From Methylobacterium sp. 77 (GTDB taxonomy: Bacteria; Pseudomonadota; Alphaproteobacteria; Rhizobiales; Beijerinckiaceae): a stretch of DNA of 64,000 nt. Below are positions 45,601 through 53,557 of the stretch, piece by piece (position 1 is the stretch's first letter; each line of letters begins with the position of its first letter). Position numbers and translations under genes: made by a program. The DNA lies in NCBI RefSeq assembly GCF_000372825.1, contig NZ_KB910516.1:3701825-3765824 (forward strand), written 5' to 3'. The notes under the pieces are model-generated. The model saw nothing but the letters and a program-made list of their open reading frames with translations. It did no database searches and had not been told where the DNA came from.

Positions 45601-46113
45601 ATGGCAGGCGCAGAACAACCGGAAACGGGACAACCGGCAGAGGCATCGTCCATCCACCGCCTCGCCGCGGTAACCCTGGACGAGGATTCCATCGGCCGGG
45701 GCAATCCCGACCAGGAGCACGAGCGCGCCATCGCGATCTTCGACATCCTGGAGGAGAACCACTTCTCGATTCCCGGACGCGAGGGGCCCTACGCCCTCAA
45801 TCTCGGCCTGGTGGAGAACAAGCTCTCCTTCGCCATCCGCCACGAGAACGGCGAGGCGGTGATGACCCACCTCCTGTCGCTGACGCCGTTCCGCCGGGTG
45901 ATCCGCGATTACGAGATGATCTGCGAGAGCTATTACAACGCGATCAAGACGGCTTCGCCGACCCAGATCGAGGCGATCGACATGGGGCGGCGCGGCCTGC
46001 ACAACGAAGCCTCGGAACTCCTCAAGCAGCGGCTCGAGGGCAAGGTCGATCTCGACCACGGCACGGCGCGGCGCCTCTTCACCCTGGTCTTCGCCTTGCA
46101 CTGGAAGGCGTGA
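45601..46113 (+). CDS. UPF0262 family protein
   Basis: A 170-residue protein of the UPF0262 family, restricted to alphaproteobacteria and usually found right after hisD. The core ([56 protein letters not shown]) is complete; only the first 15 residues vary. No enzyme motif or membrane segment is seen. Its fixed place between hisD and the phosphatase suggests a shared but unknown process. Confidence 0.9.
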   Translation: MAGAEQPETGQPAEASSIHRLAAVTLDEDSIGRGNPDQEHERAIAIFDILEENHFSIPGREGPYALNLGLVENKLSFAIRHENGEAVMTHLLSLTPFRRVIRDYEMICESYYNAIKTASPTQIEAIDMGRRGLHNEASELLKQRLEGKVDLDHGTARRLFTLVFALHWKA

Positions 46114-46149
46114 GCGCCTTCCCCATCTGAAGTCCGAGGCAGTCACCGC

Positions 46150-46611
46150 ATGGTGGAAGAGGCCGGCCCGAAGAAGACGCGCGTGCAGTCCGTGCTATTC
46201 ATGTGCAACTTCAACGCCGTGCGGTCGCTCGCAGCGGAGGCGATCGCACGGCACTATTTCGGCAAGTCGACCTACGTGCAGTCGGCCGGTGTCCGCTCCG
46301 GCGAGCCGGCGGACCCGTTCATGGTGGCCGCCCTCGACGAGATCGGCATCAATGCCTCGAAGCACCGGCCCCGGACCCTCCTCGAACTGGAGGAGTGGGA
46401 GGGCCTGAATTTCGACCTCATCATCACCCTGGCACCAGAGGCCCACCACGCGGCCTTGGAAGTCACCCGCACGAACGCCGTCGACGTGGAATACTGGGCG
46501 ACCTCAGACCCGACGCTGATGCAGGAAGCCTCGCGCGAGCAGCGCCTCGACGCCTATCGCGACGTCCGCGACGGGTTGATCACCCGCATCAAGACCCGGC
46601 TGAAGAGCTGA
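46150..46611 (+). CDS. low-molecular-weight protein tyrosine phosphatase family protein
   Basis: A 153-residue protein of the LMW-PTP/arsenate reductase fold. The P-loop is CNFNAVRS with Cys19, Arg25 and Ser26; the second Cys found in most LMW phosphatases (CxxxxCRS) is replaced by Val. The general-acid Asp lies in YWATSDPT. It follows UPF0262 in the conserved hisD cluster. In other alphaproteobacteria infA and maf often come next; here a pair of hairpins and an unrelated gene follow instead. The substrate is unknown. Confidence 0.88.
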   Translation: MVEEAGPKKTRVQSVLFMCNFNAVRSLAAEAIARHYFGKSTYVQSAGVRSGEPADPFMVAALDEIGINASKHRPRTLLELEEWEGLNFDLIITLAPEAHHAALEVTRTNAVDVEYWATSDPTLMQEASREQRLDAYRDVRDGLITRIKTRLKS

Positions 46612-46619
46612 TACCAAGT

Positions 46620-46655
46620 CTCGATGAGCCTGCCCCATAGATCAGTCTCATCGAG
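46620..46655. repeat. inverted repeat CTCGATGAG, first copy
   Basis: CTCGATGAG (46620-46628) and its complement CTCATCGAG (46647-46655) form a 9-bp stem with an 18-nt loop just after the phosphatase gene. The same arms recur 76 bp later in a tighter hairpin. Confidence 0.6.
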
Positions 46656-46695
46656 CTTCGGCGGACGACCGCCGCCGCGCCGTCGGGCGGGCAGA

Positions 46696-46720
46696 CCTCG
46701 ATGAGGAACGCTCATCGAGG
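46696..46720. terminator. inverted repeat CCTCGATGAG, second copy
   Basis: Perfect 10-bp arms CCTCGATGAG/CTCATCGAGG with a GAACG loop, between the phosphatase gene and the convergent NlpC/P60 gene. Candidate bidirectional terminator or member of a dispersed repeat family. Confidence 0.6.
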
Positions 46721-46749
46721 TCCGATGTAAGCCTTACCCACCACCCCGG

Positions 46750-47631
46750 CTATTCCGGGCGTCCGCTCACCGGGCCGATGCGCCGGAGCGAGGTCACCGC
46801 GCCGTAGCTCTTCTCGGCGATCCGCTCCACCGCTCCCGCCAAGGGTTCCACCGCCACCGCCATGTGGTGGCCGTTGGCGTGGATGAGGCGGGTCTCGTCG
46901 AGCATCATCCCGACATGGCCGCGCCAGAAGACGAGGTCGCCGCGCCGCAGGCCGTCGAGGCTCGGAGGGAGCGGAGTGCCCAGAGCCGCTTCCTGCTGAT
47001 CGGCATCGCGGGGACAGGGAATGCCCGCCATGGACAGGCAGAGCTGGACGAGACCGGAGCAATCGAGCCCGAGGCTGGTGCGGCCGCCCCAGAGATAGGG
47101 AGTGCCGACGAGACGCTCGGCGGTGGCGGCATGATCGGGCTCCACCGTAGGGATCGGGGCGCAGTGATCGGCGAAGACGTAGGATTCGTCGGCGAGGCGC
47201 AGGAAGTCGCCTTCCCGCTCCCTGCAAGAGAGTCCTGCGCCGAGGCTGACATGGCCCAGCGGCGGCCGCTTCATGTCGGCGGCCGGATAGAGGAAGCTGC
47301 GCAGCGCCGTCACCCGGTGGGTCGGGGCCGGAGCGTCCGATGCGCAGGATTCCTCCGGCAGGTAGCCGACATAGCCGTCGCTCCCGAGCTGGACGAAGGC
47401 GAAGCCGTCGCCGGTCTCATAGATCGTGACGGAATCGCCCAGGACCGCCTCGGTCTCGATCCCGGCTTCCAGGCTCGGCCGGCGCCGGAGCGGGGCCGAG
47501 GGCACGATCAGCCGGCCGCTTTGTCCAGCGACGTAGCGCTCGGCATCGACACGGCCGCGCAGGCGGATATCGGCGAGGTCGGGACGTGCCGGAACCAGCC
47601 GGGCATCGGTGAGATCGGTGATGGGAAACAT
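46750..47631 (-). CDS. NlpC/P60-family peptidoglycan hydrolase
   Basis: A predicted cell-wall cysteine endopeptidase of 293 residues. Two SH3-like regions (about 40-95 and 105-160) precede the NlpC/P60 domain with the catalytic triad Cys191 (LGLDCSGLVQ), His239 (RGHVGMM) and His251 (IHANGHH). No signal peptide is seen from the ATG at 47631, nor in the extension to 47712, so export is unclear, as in other alphaproteobacterial members of this group. Likely cleaves gamma-D-glutamyl-diamino acid bonds in recycled or intact peptides. Confidence 0.9.
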   Translation of the reverse strand: MFPITDLTDARLVPARPDLADIRLRGRVDAERYVAGQSGRLIVPSAPLRRRPSLEAGIETEAVLGDSVTIYETGDGFAFVQLGSDGYVGYLPEESCASDAPAPTHRVTALRSFLYPAADMKRPPLGHVSLGAGLSCREREGDFLRLADESYVFADHCAPIPTVEPDHAATAERLVGTPYLWGGRTSLGLDCSGLVQLCLSMAGIPCPRDADQQEAALGTPLPPSLDGLRRGDLVFWRGHVGMMLDETRLIHANGHHMAVAVEPLAGAVERIAEKSYGAVTSLRRIGPVSGRPE

Positions 47632-47850
47632 GTGGGCGCCAGTATCGGCGCGAGACCGACCCCGTGCAACGGGCCCGGCGATGGCCGGGCCACCGATTTG
47701 AACGTGCGTCATAGTGACGCTTGTATTGCTTCTCCGATGGGCATTTGTTCAGGCAAGCGAATACGGAACCGGCATCTCACGGCCGCTCTGGCGGAAATTC
47801 CGGCGATCCGCACGGAATGCACGGAACGCGTGGGTGTACCGCCAAAATGG

Positions 47851-47859
47851 TGCAATGCA
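47851..47859. promoter_or_regulatory. TGCAATGCA motif, third region
   Basis: GGTGCAATGCACC (47849-47861) lies between the divergent NlpC/P60 and 118-residue genes, 31 bp before the latter. The core equals the one at 13992 and 60606. The flanks differ (no TTTGT arm), so it may be a weaker or unrelated site. Confidence 0.3.
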
Positions 47860-47889
47860 CCGCGCCGCGCCTCGCGCTATCTTCTCCGC

Positions 47890-48246
47890 ATGATGAGCGC
47901 GGGCCGAGTCGTGAAGAAGACTTCGAAATCCTTTCAGGATCTGCCGCCGATCCGTGTACGGCGCGAGCCCCCCACGATTCCCGAGGCGGTGGCAGCCGCC
48001 CAGGATCTCGCGGACGACCTCGAACAACAGGTCGAGATCGCCGCCGGCCTGATCGGACTCCCGATCGACGAGATTCGCCCGCATGTGCTCGCCGCGGAAA
48101 AGCCGAAGCCCGAGAGGATGTCCGAGCATATCCTCACCGCCGGCAGCCCGAGCCGGGCGCCGCGCACCGTCATCGTCGAGCGCCGCACCCGTCCCCCCGT
48201 GGTGGTCGAGCGGCGCGGCCGTCCCCCGGTCGACGGGCGGCGCTGA
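47890..48246 (+). CDS. hypothetical protein with Arg/Pro-rich C-terminus
   Basis: A 118-residue protein without recognised family. The N-terminus is basic, the middle (residues 36-68) is a predicted helical region (EAVAAAQDLADDLEQQVEIAAGL trimmed to its ends), and the C-terminus has a short repeated pattern (VIVERRTRPPVVVERRGRPP). ATG codons lie at 47890 and 47893. Lineage-specific; possibly nucleic-acid-binding judged only from charge. Confidence 0.55.
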   Translation: MMSAGRVVKKTSKSFQDLPPIRVRREPPTIPEAVAAAQDLADDLEQQVEIAAGLIGLPIDEIRPHVLAAEKPKPERMSEHILTAGSPSRAPRTVIVERRTRPPVVVERRGRPPVDGRR

Positions 48247-48267
48247 CCTCTCGCCAAATAGAACCTC

Positions 48268-48954
48268 TCACCAGGTCAAGGTTTCGCCGGTGTAATCGAG
48301 ATAGGCGATGCCGGCCTTGCCGATTTGCCGTTCGAGGATGTCGGCCATCCCGGTAACGCTGGTTTCGATGTCGATATCGGCGTCCTCGCCGCCCATCTCG
48401 GTGCGGACCCAGCCGGGATGGATCAGGGCGACGCCGAAACCCTCCTCGCGGTGACGGATCTCGAAGCTGATCGCCAACGTGTTCAGCGCCGCCTTGCTCG
48501 CCCGGTAGGTCTCCCAGCCCCCGCTGTCGTTCAGCGAGACGCTGCCGAGGACGGAACTCATGAAGGCCATGAGGCCGTTGCCCGCCAGCCGGTCACGGAA
48601 CAGTTCGGCAAAGCGGATCGGGCTGATCGCGTTCGTCAGGTAGACCTGGGCGGCGACATCCCGAGGGACGTCATGGGCGGGGTCGTGCGCCTGGGTCGCC
48701 ACGCCGGCCACCACGAAGATCAGGTCGTAGCGTTGGTCCGAGAGCCGCTCATGGAGAGCGGCGACCGCGCTGTCATCGTCGATATCGGCGGTCTCGACGG
48801 TGAGCGTCTCCGATGTCAGGGCCGCCAATCCCTTGGACGGGGAGCGCTGCGTCGCGGTCACAGCCCAGCCGCGTTTCAGGAACGTCTCCACCAACCCGAG
48901 CCCCAGGCCGCGCGAGGCTCCGACGATCAGTGCGTTCTTGCGTGTCTCGGTCAT
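48268..48954 (-). CDS. short-chain dehydrogenase/reductase
   Basis: A 228-residue classical SDR oxidoreductase. The nucleotide-binding GASRGLGLG is at residues 12-20, the catalytic Tyr150 and Lys154 form YRASK, and Ser138 or a close Ser serves as the third residue. The NAG motif appears as VAG. The protein resembles the csgA/C-factor-type SDR group. Substrate unknown. A longer frame upstream overlaps the MgtC-like gene and is not supported. Confidence 0.88.
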   Translation of the reverse strand: MTETRKNALIVGASRGLGLGLVETFLKRGWAVTATQRSPSKGLAALTSETLTVETADIDDDSAVAALHERLSDQRYDLIFVVAGVATQAHDPAHDVPRDVAAQVYLTNAISPIRFAELFRDRLAGNGLMAFMSSVLGSVSLNDSGGWETYRASKAALNTLAISFEIRHREEGFGVALIHPGWVRTEMGGEDADIDIETSVTGMADILERQIGKAGIAYLDYTGETLTW

Positions 48955-49055
48955 GGCGATGTCTCCGCTGCCGAGGGTGAGGCTCGGCATCACGGGGGAT
49001 AGGTTGGTCGGCAGGCGCATGACGGCAATGGTGCCGGCCGAACCTGCACGATCGC

Positions 49056-49772
49056 TCAATCGGCCGTCTGCACCGACCAGGTCGCGTGACTGATCCGTCC
49101 GTCGCGTTCCAGCCCGGTGACCACGGCGTCGAGTTCGACGGAGTCCACCGCCGTCGCCACCAGGGTCGCGACCACCTCCACCATATCCTCGCCGCGCTCC
49201 ACCACCTCGATGCCGCCAACGGGATAATGCGCGGCCTCCAGCCGTTCGACGAGGAGGTCGCGGGCGGGGCCGGCATGGTCGGCCTGCACCGTGACCTGCA
49301 CCTCATAGGTGGCTTCGGTCTGGCTCTCGTCGATGGGGACGCGGTTGATGGCGTTGACCAGGGGCCGCAGCAACGTGTTGCCGGACAGGATGGCCGCGGT
49401 AACGAACCAGGCCTCCAGGGGGAAATCGGCGCCGGCAAAGGCTCCCACGGCCGCCGAGCACCAGAGCGTGGCGGCGGTGTTGAGGCCGCGCACGTTCATG
49501 CCTTCCTTCATGATGACGCCGGCCCCGAGGAACCCGACGCCCGAGATTACGTAGGCGACGGTCCCCACCGCACCGCGGGCTCCTTCGAGCCGCATGCCGA
49601 GATCGACGAAGGCCGCCGCGCCGACGGCCACCAGGACGTTGGTGCGCAGGCCCGCCGTGCGCTGGCGGTATTGCCGCTCGGCACCGATCATCGTGCCGAG
49701 GGCGAAAGCCACGATGAGGCTGATGGCGGAGTTGACGAATTCGGGAAGCGGCGAGGCGAGAAGCGAGGTCAT
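49056..49772 (-). CDS. MgtC/SapB-family membrane protein
   Basis: A 238-residue inner-membrane protein with the MgtC signature: an N-terminal helix pair with GTMIGAERQYRQRTAGLRTNVLV split over residues 28-50, then GVGFLGAGVIMKEG and GLNTAATLWCSAAVGAFAG. The C-terminal 85 residues form an ACT-like cytosolic domain. MgtC proteins act in Mg2+ limitation and, in pathogens, in inhibition of the ATP synthase; the role here is open. An ATG eight codons earlier is also possible. Confidence 0.9.
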   Translation of the reverse strand: MTSLLASPLPEFVNSAISLIVAFALGTMIGAERQYRQRTAGLRTNVLVAVGAAAFVDLGMRLEGARGAVGTVAYVISGVGFLGAGVIMKEGMNVRGLNTAATLWCSAAVGAFAGADFPLEAWFVTAAILSGNTLLRPLVNAINRVPIDESQTEATYEVQVTVQADHAGPARDLLVERLEAAHYPVGGIEVVERGEDMVEVVATLVATAVDSVELDAVVTGLERDGRISHATWSVQTAD

Positions 49773-49821
49773 GGGCGCTGCATGTCGCCCGCCCATGACG
49801 GAATGGTGACAGCCGGCCTCC

Positions 49822-50724
49822 TCAGCCGTTCAGGAAGCCCAGCAGGGCCTCGAGGGTCGCGGAAGGATTCTCCTCGGCGAGGAAATGCCCCGATGTGATC
49901 TCGGCGGATATGGCCTTCGGCGCGAAGGTGCGCTGCCAGGCCGCCAACGGGCTTTCGTGCGTATGATCGAGATAGCCGTCCCCGGTGAGGATCAGGGTCG
50001 GACAGGAGAGAGTCTTGCCCGCCGAGAGATCGTCGAGGTCGGCCTCGCGGTCGCGGGTCGCGCCGGCCCGGTAATCCTCGCAGAAGGCATGGATGCGCTC
50101 CGGCACGTTCCAGTTCTCGCGATAGAGCTTGAGCGCGGCCGGGGCGAAGGGATCGAGGCTCTTGGCATTGCTCCATCGCCGCAAGAGCCCCTCGAAATAG
50201 GCGACCGGATCCCGGCCGATCTCCTCCTCCGGTCCGGGTGCCGGCCGGGCCAGGGAGACCCAATGCGCCGACACGTCGCCATCGCCTTCGATCCGCTCCC
50301 ACTGAACGAGGGTCGGCAGGATATCGAGGAGGGCGAGACGCTCGATCCGACCCGGTTCGTCGAGGGCGAGGCGGTAGCCGACCCGCGCGCCGCGATCGTG
50401 GCCGACGAGTCCGAAGCGGACATGGCCGAGACGCTCCATGATCGCCACCACGTCCCGGCCCATGCGGCGCTTGGAATAGGTCTCGTGGCTGGAATCGCCC
50501 TTCGGCGCCCCTGACCAGCCATAGCCCTTGAGATCGAGGCATATGACGCGGTGGGTCTCGGTGAGCGCCGGTGCGATGCGGTGCCAGCAGGCATGGGTCT
50601 GCGGAAAGCCGTGCAGCAGGATCAGGGGCGGGGCATCCTCCGCGCCTCCGCTTCGGGCAAAGAAGCGACCTTCCGGAAGGTCGATCCAGTCGGCGCTGAA
50701 ACCGGGAAAGAGATCTGCACTCAC
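49822..50724 (-). CDS. alpha/beta hydrolase, haloacetate (fluoroacetate) dehalogenase-like
   Basis: A 300-residue alpha/beta hydrolase. The nucleophile is Asp110 in GHDRGARV, the acid is Asp134 (LLDILP) and the base is His280 (SGHFLAEE). Arg111 and Arg114 are placed as the carboxylate-binding pair of fluoroacetate dehalogenase, and His154, Trp155 and Tyr218 (CEDYRA) as its halide pocket. Numbers match those I recall for the Rhodopseudomonas palustris enzyme to within one residue. Epoxide hydrolases share the fold but not this full set. Activity is inferred. It appears to be a single gene. Confidence 0.88.
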   Translation of the reverse strand: MSADLFPGFSADWIDLPEGRFFARSGGAEDAPPLILLHGFPQTHACWHRIAPALTETHRVICLDLKGYGWSGAPKGDSSHETYSKRRMGRDVVAIMERLGHVRFGLVGHDRGARVGYRLALDEPGRIERLALLDILPTLVQWERIEGDGDVSAHWVSLARPAPGPEEEIGRDPVAYFEGLLRRWSNAKSLDPFAPAALKLYRENWNVPERIHAFCEDYRAGATRDREADLDDLSAGKTLSCPTLILTGDGYLDHTHESPLAAWQRTFAPKAISAEITSGHFLAEENPSATLEALLGFLNG

Positions 50725-51109
50725 TGTCCTGTCTCCGGTCTGGCCGCTCGCTGTGAGAAGAAGCCGGAAAGCCGGTCCAGGGTTTCACGAACATCGGCAG
50801 AGATGCGACATAACGCCGATTCCGGAGGCGGCTTCGGATAGGCAGGGCAAGCAAGTGCCGCTGCATGCATCCTTCTTCATGAAATCCTTGGGGTTTGGGC
50901 ATTTTGCCCGATCTCATCCTCGTGTTTCACGGGAAACGTCCCGCGGGATTGACGCCGGCACTGCGCAACAGGCACACCCGATGGACATAGGGATCTCTTA
51001 AGAATCCGCCCGAGGAGACGCGCATGGTGCTGTACGCCGGCCCTGCCACGATCATGTCCCGCTTATCCGTTGCGGCTGCCTTTCCGGCGGTCACCGGCGG
51101 TGCTCGCTC
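50725..51109. other. intergenic region between the dehalogenase-like gene and moxR
   Basis: This 385-bp divergent gap carries the promoter of the moxR operon and a parS-like palindrome (listed). Small frames are unconvincing. No RNA gene seen. Confidence 0.45.
50923..50938. promoter_or_regulatory. parS-like ParB-binding site
   Basis: TGTTTCACGGGAAACG matches the bacterial parS consensus TGTTTCACGTGAAACA at 14 of 16 positions and at 13 of the inner 14. It is intergenic. The ppsR-maf-aroE-coaE-dnaQ cluster in the same window suggests that the origin is not far, where parS sites gather. Confidence 0.5.
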
Positions 51110-52123
51110 ATGAGCGATGCGACACTGGCCACGCGTCCCGCCGCAACGGCGCCGCGCGCTGCCGACGATGCCCTTCGCGCTCGCATCCTCGCCCTTCGTG
51201 ACGGCCTGAGCCATGGGCTCATCGGTGCCGAGACCTTGGTGGAACGCCTGCTCATCGGGCTTCTCACCGGCGGGCATCTCCTCATCGAGGGCGCGCCCGG
51301 CCTCGCCAAGACCCGCGCGGTGAAGCGCCTGTCGGACGGTCTCGACGGCAGCTTCGCCCGTATCCAGTGCACGCCGGACCTGATGCCGGCCGACCTCACC
51401 GGCACCACTGTCTGGCGCCAGGATGCCGGAGATTTCGAGTTCCTGCCCGGCCCGCTGTTCCACTCCCTCATCCTCGTCGACGAGGTGAACCGCGCGCCGC
51501 CCAAGGTTCAGTCCGCGCTGCTCGAATCCATGGCCGAGGGCCAGATCACGGTGGCCGGCCACACCCACGTTCTGCCCGACCCGTTCATGGTGGTGGCGAC
51601 CCAGAACCCGATCGAGCATGCGGGCACCTTCCCCCTGCCGGAGGCGCAGCTCGACCGTTTCCTCCTCCACGTGGTGGTGGAGATGCCCGACGAGGCCTCC
51701 GAACGGCGCATCCTCGACCTCGTCGAGGGCGAGTTGAACCATCACGCCGAGGCGATGCCGGTGAAGCTCACCGTGGCGGAGATCCGTGCCGCCCGCGCGG
51801 CGGCGCTCAACGTGCATGTCTCGCCGGCCTTGAAGGATTACCTGGTGCGGCTCGTGGCCGGGACCCGCAACGACAAGGCCGCGCCCGACCTGCGCGCCTC
51901 GATCGAGCATCCGGCTTCCCCGCGCGGGACGCTGGCGCTGATGCTCGCCGGTAAGGCGCGGGCCTATCTGCGTGGCCGCGATCACGTGATCCCCGAGGAC
52001 ATCTCGGATCTCGCGGCCGATGCCCTGGCACACCGGATCGGCCTCACCTGGCGAGCCGCCGCCGAGGGACACACGGCGCGTGGCATCATCAAGGGTCTCG
52101 TCCAGCGGGTTCGGGCGCTCTGA
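51110..52123 (+). CDS. MoxR-family AAA+ ATPase
   Basis: A 337-residue AAA+ chaperone of the MoxR type, first gene of a seven-gene operon. Walker A is GAPGLAKT at residues 61-68, Walker B ILVDEVNR with Asp124-Glu125, and the lid domain follows. MoxR proteins work with VWA-domain partners, encoded here three and four genes downstream, to mature or insert cofactors or metals into target proteins. The methanol-oxidation gene mxaR belongs to the same family, but no mxaFJGI genes are adjacent, so the target is unknown. Confidence 0.92.
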   Translation: MSDATLATRPAATAPRAADDALRARILALRDGLSHGLIGAETLVERLLIGLLTGGHLLIEGAPGLAKTRAVKRLSDGLDGSFARIQCTPDLMPADLTGTTVWRQDAGDFEFLPGPLFHSLILVDEVNRAPPKVQSALLESMAEGQITVAGHTHVLPDPFMVVATQNPIEHAGTFPLPEAQLDRFLLHVVVEMPDEASERRILDLVEGELNHHAEAMPVKLTVAEIRAARAAALNVHVSPALKDYLVRLVAGTRNDKAAPDLRASIEHPASPRGTLALMLAGKARAYLRGRDHVIPEDISDLAADALAHRIGLTWRAAAEGHTARGIIKGLVQRVRAL

Positions 52124-52148
52124 GGCGGGATGGTCGCGTAGAACAGCC

Positions 52149-53081
52149 ATGGCGTCCTCACCCGGCCAGACCCCAGAGTCCGACCTCGGCCCCGGAATCC
52201 ATCTCTCGGGCGAGGCCCTGATGGGCCTGCGCCACCTCGCCCGCCGCGGCGTCTCGCCGGCGACGCGCACCCTCGCGGGGCTCCCCGGCGGCATCGTCAC
52301 CCGTCGGCGCGGACGCGGCTCCGAACCCGACGACGTCCGGCTGTGGTCCGAGGGCGACGACCGCCGCCATATCGACCGCAACGCCACCGCCCGCACCGGT
52401 ATCCTCCACGTGCGAACGCACCATGACGAACGCGACCGGGCCGTGGTGCTGCTGGCGGATTTCCGCCCCTCCATGTTGTTCGGTACGCGCCGGGCACTCC
52501 GTTCCGTGGCCGCGGCGGAAGCCCTGGTCCTGCTCGGCTGGCGCATCGTCGGCGATGGCGGCCGGATCGGCCTCGTCGCCGCGTCGTCGGCCGAGCCAGT
52601 GGTGGTTCGTCCCGGCAGCGGCGAGCGGGCGATGACGGCGGTGACCGGTGCATTGGCCATGGCGCATGCCCAGGCGCTTGCCGCCTCCGACACCGTCGAC
52701 CCTCCGCTGGACCGTAGCTTGAGCGTCGCGGCGAGCCTCCTGCCTTCGGGAGGCCATCTCGTCATCGGCAGCGCCCTCGATGCACCGGGGCCTGATTTCG
52801 ACCACCTGCTCACCGTGCTGGCCGAGCGCCTGTCGATCCGCCTCGTCCTCGTCAGCGATGCGTTCGAGCGCACGAAGCCGGCCGGCTTCTTCCCGTTCTC
52901 CACGTCCGATGGGCAGCGCGGCACCGTTCAGGTCAGCCGGTCAGCGTCCAGGGCGAGCGTCGGCCCCGACGACCGGCTCATCGACTACGCCCGGCGCGGG
53001 ATCGAGGGCCTGCGCCTCGATGCGGAGGCGGGCCCCGAGGCCTATGCGCCGTTGATGGAACGTCTCGATGCGGTTCTATAG
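52149..53081 (+). CDS. DUF58 domain protein
   Basis: A 310-residue DUF58 protein, the usual second gene of MoxR operons. Residues 60-110 contain the characteristic RRRGRGSEPDDVRLWSEGDD-type region with an invariant DxRHIDRNATAR stretch, followed by a VWA-like fold. No membrane segment is present, whereas many DUF58 proteins have two. The mxaS gene of methanol oxidation is from the same family. It lies 25 bp after moxR and 3 bp before the next gene. Confidence 0.85.
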   Translation: MASSPGQTPESDLGPGIHLSGEALMGLRHLARRGVSPATRTLAGLPGGIVTRRRGRGSEPDDVRLWSEGDDRRHIDRNATARTGILHVRTHHDERDRAVVLLADFRPSMLFGTRRALRSVAAAEALVLLGWRIVGDGGRIGLVAASSAEPVVVRPGSGERAMTAVTGALAMAHAQALAASDTVDPPLDRSLSVAASLLPSGGHLVIGSALDAPGPDFDHLLTVLAERLSIRLVLVSDAFERTKPAGFFPFSTSDGQRGTVQVSRSASRASVGPDDRLIDYARRGIEGLRLDAEAGPEAYAPLMERLDAVL

Positions 53082-53084
53082 CGC

Positions 53085-53552
53085 GTGAACCCGTCCGATT
53101 CCCCGACCGGTCTCTCCCAATTGCGCGGCCTGCATCTGCCGGCCGATGCGGGCAGCGGCGCGCAGGGCGAGGTGGTGATGGCCATCGCACTCGGCTTCGT
53201 GGCGGCCTTGCTCGTCGGCCTCGTCAGGCTGATGCGGGCGAGGGCGAAAGCCTCGGTGCGGGCCTCGGCCCTGCGCGGTCTCGCCGAGACGCGCGGACTC
53301 GCCCCCGATAAGCGCCTGATCGCACAGGCGCGCCTGCTGCGGCGTCTCACCCGGACGCTCGCAGGGGACGACGCCGCTTCGACGCAGGGGCGAGACTGGG
53401 CGGCGATCCTCGACCGTCTCTTCGTCACCGTCTTCTTCAGCAAGGGCGCAGGTGCGATCGTGACGGAGGGCCTATATCGACGCTCCGCCCCGGTCGATCC
53501 CGAGGCCATCGATTCCGAACTCGGCCGTCTCTTCGCACGGATCAGGGCCTGA
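53085..53552 (+). CDS. DUF4381-like small membrane protein of the MoxR operon
   Basis: A 155-residue protein with a GTG start. It has a short N-terminal Pro-rich segment (LSQLRGLHLPADAG), one membrane segment at about residues 28-45, and a basic cytosolic part ending LFARIRA. This layout and the position between DUF58 and VWA genes fit DUF4381, though similarity is by pattern only. Spacing on both sides is under 6 bp, so it belongs to the operon. Confidence 0.65.
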   Translation: MNPSDSPTGLSQLRGLHLPADAGSGAQGEVVMAIALGFVAALLVGLVRLMRARAKASVRASALRGLAETRGLAPDKRLIAQARLLRRLTRTLAGDDAASTQGRDWAAILDRLFVTVFFSKGAGAIVTEGLYRRSAPVDPEAIDSELGRLFARIRA

Positions 53553-53557
53553 ACCCG

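Noticed and set aside
50927..52924. 665-codon minus-strand frame opposite moxR and DUF58
   Set aside because: Shadow frame; MoxR Walker motifs on the other strand are unambiguous.
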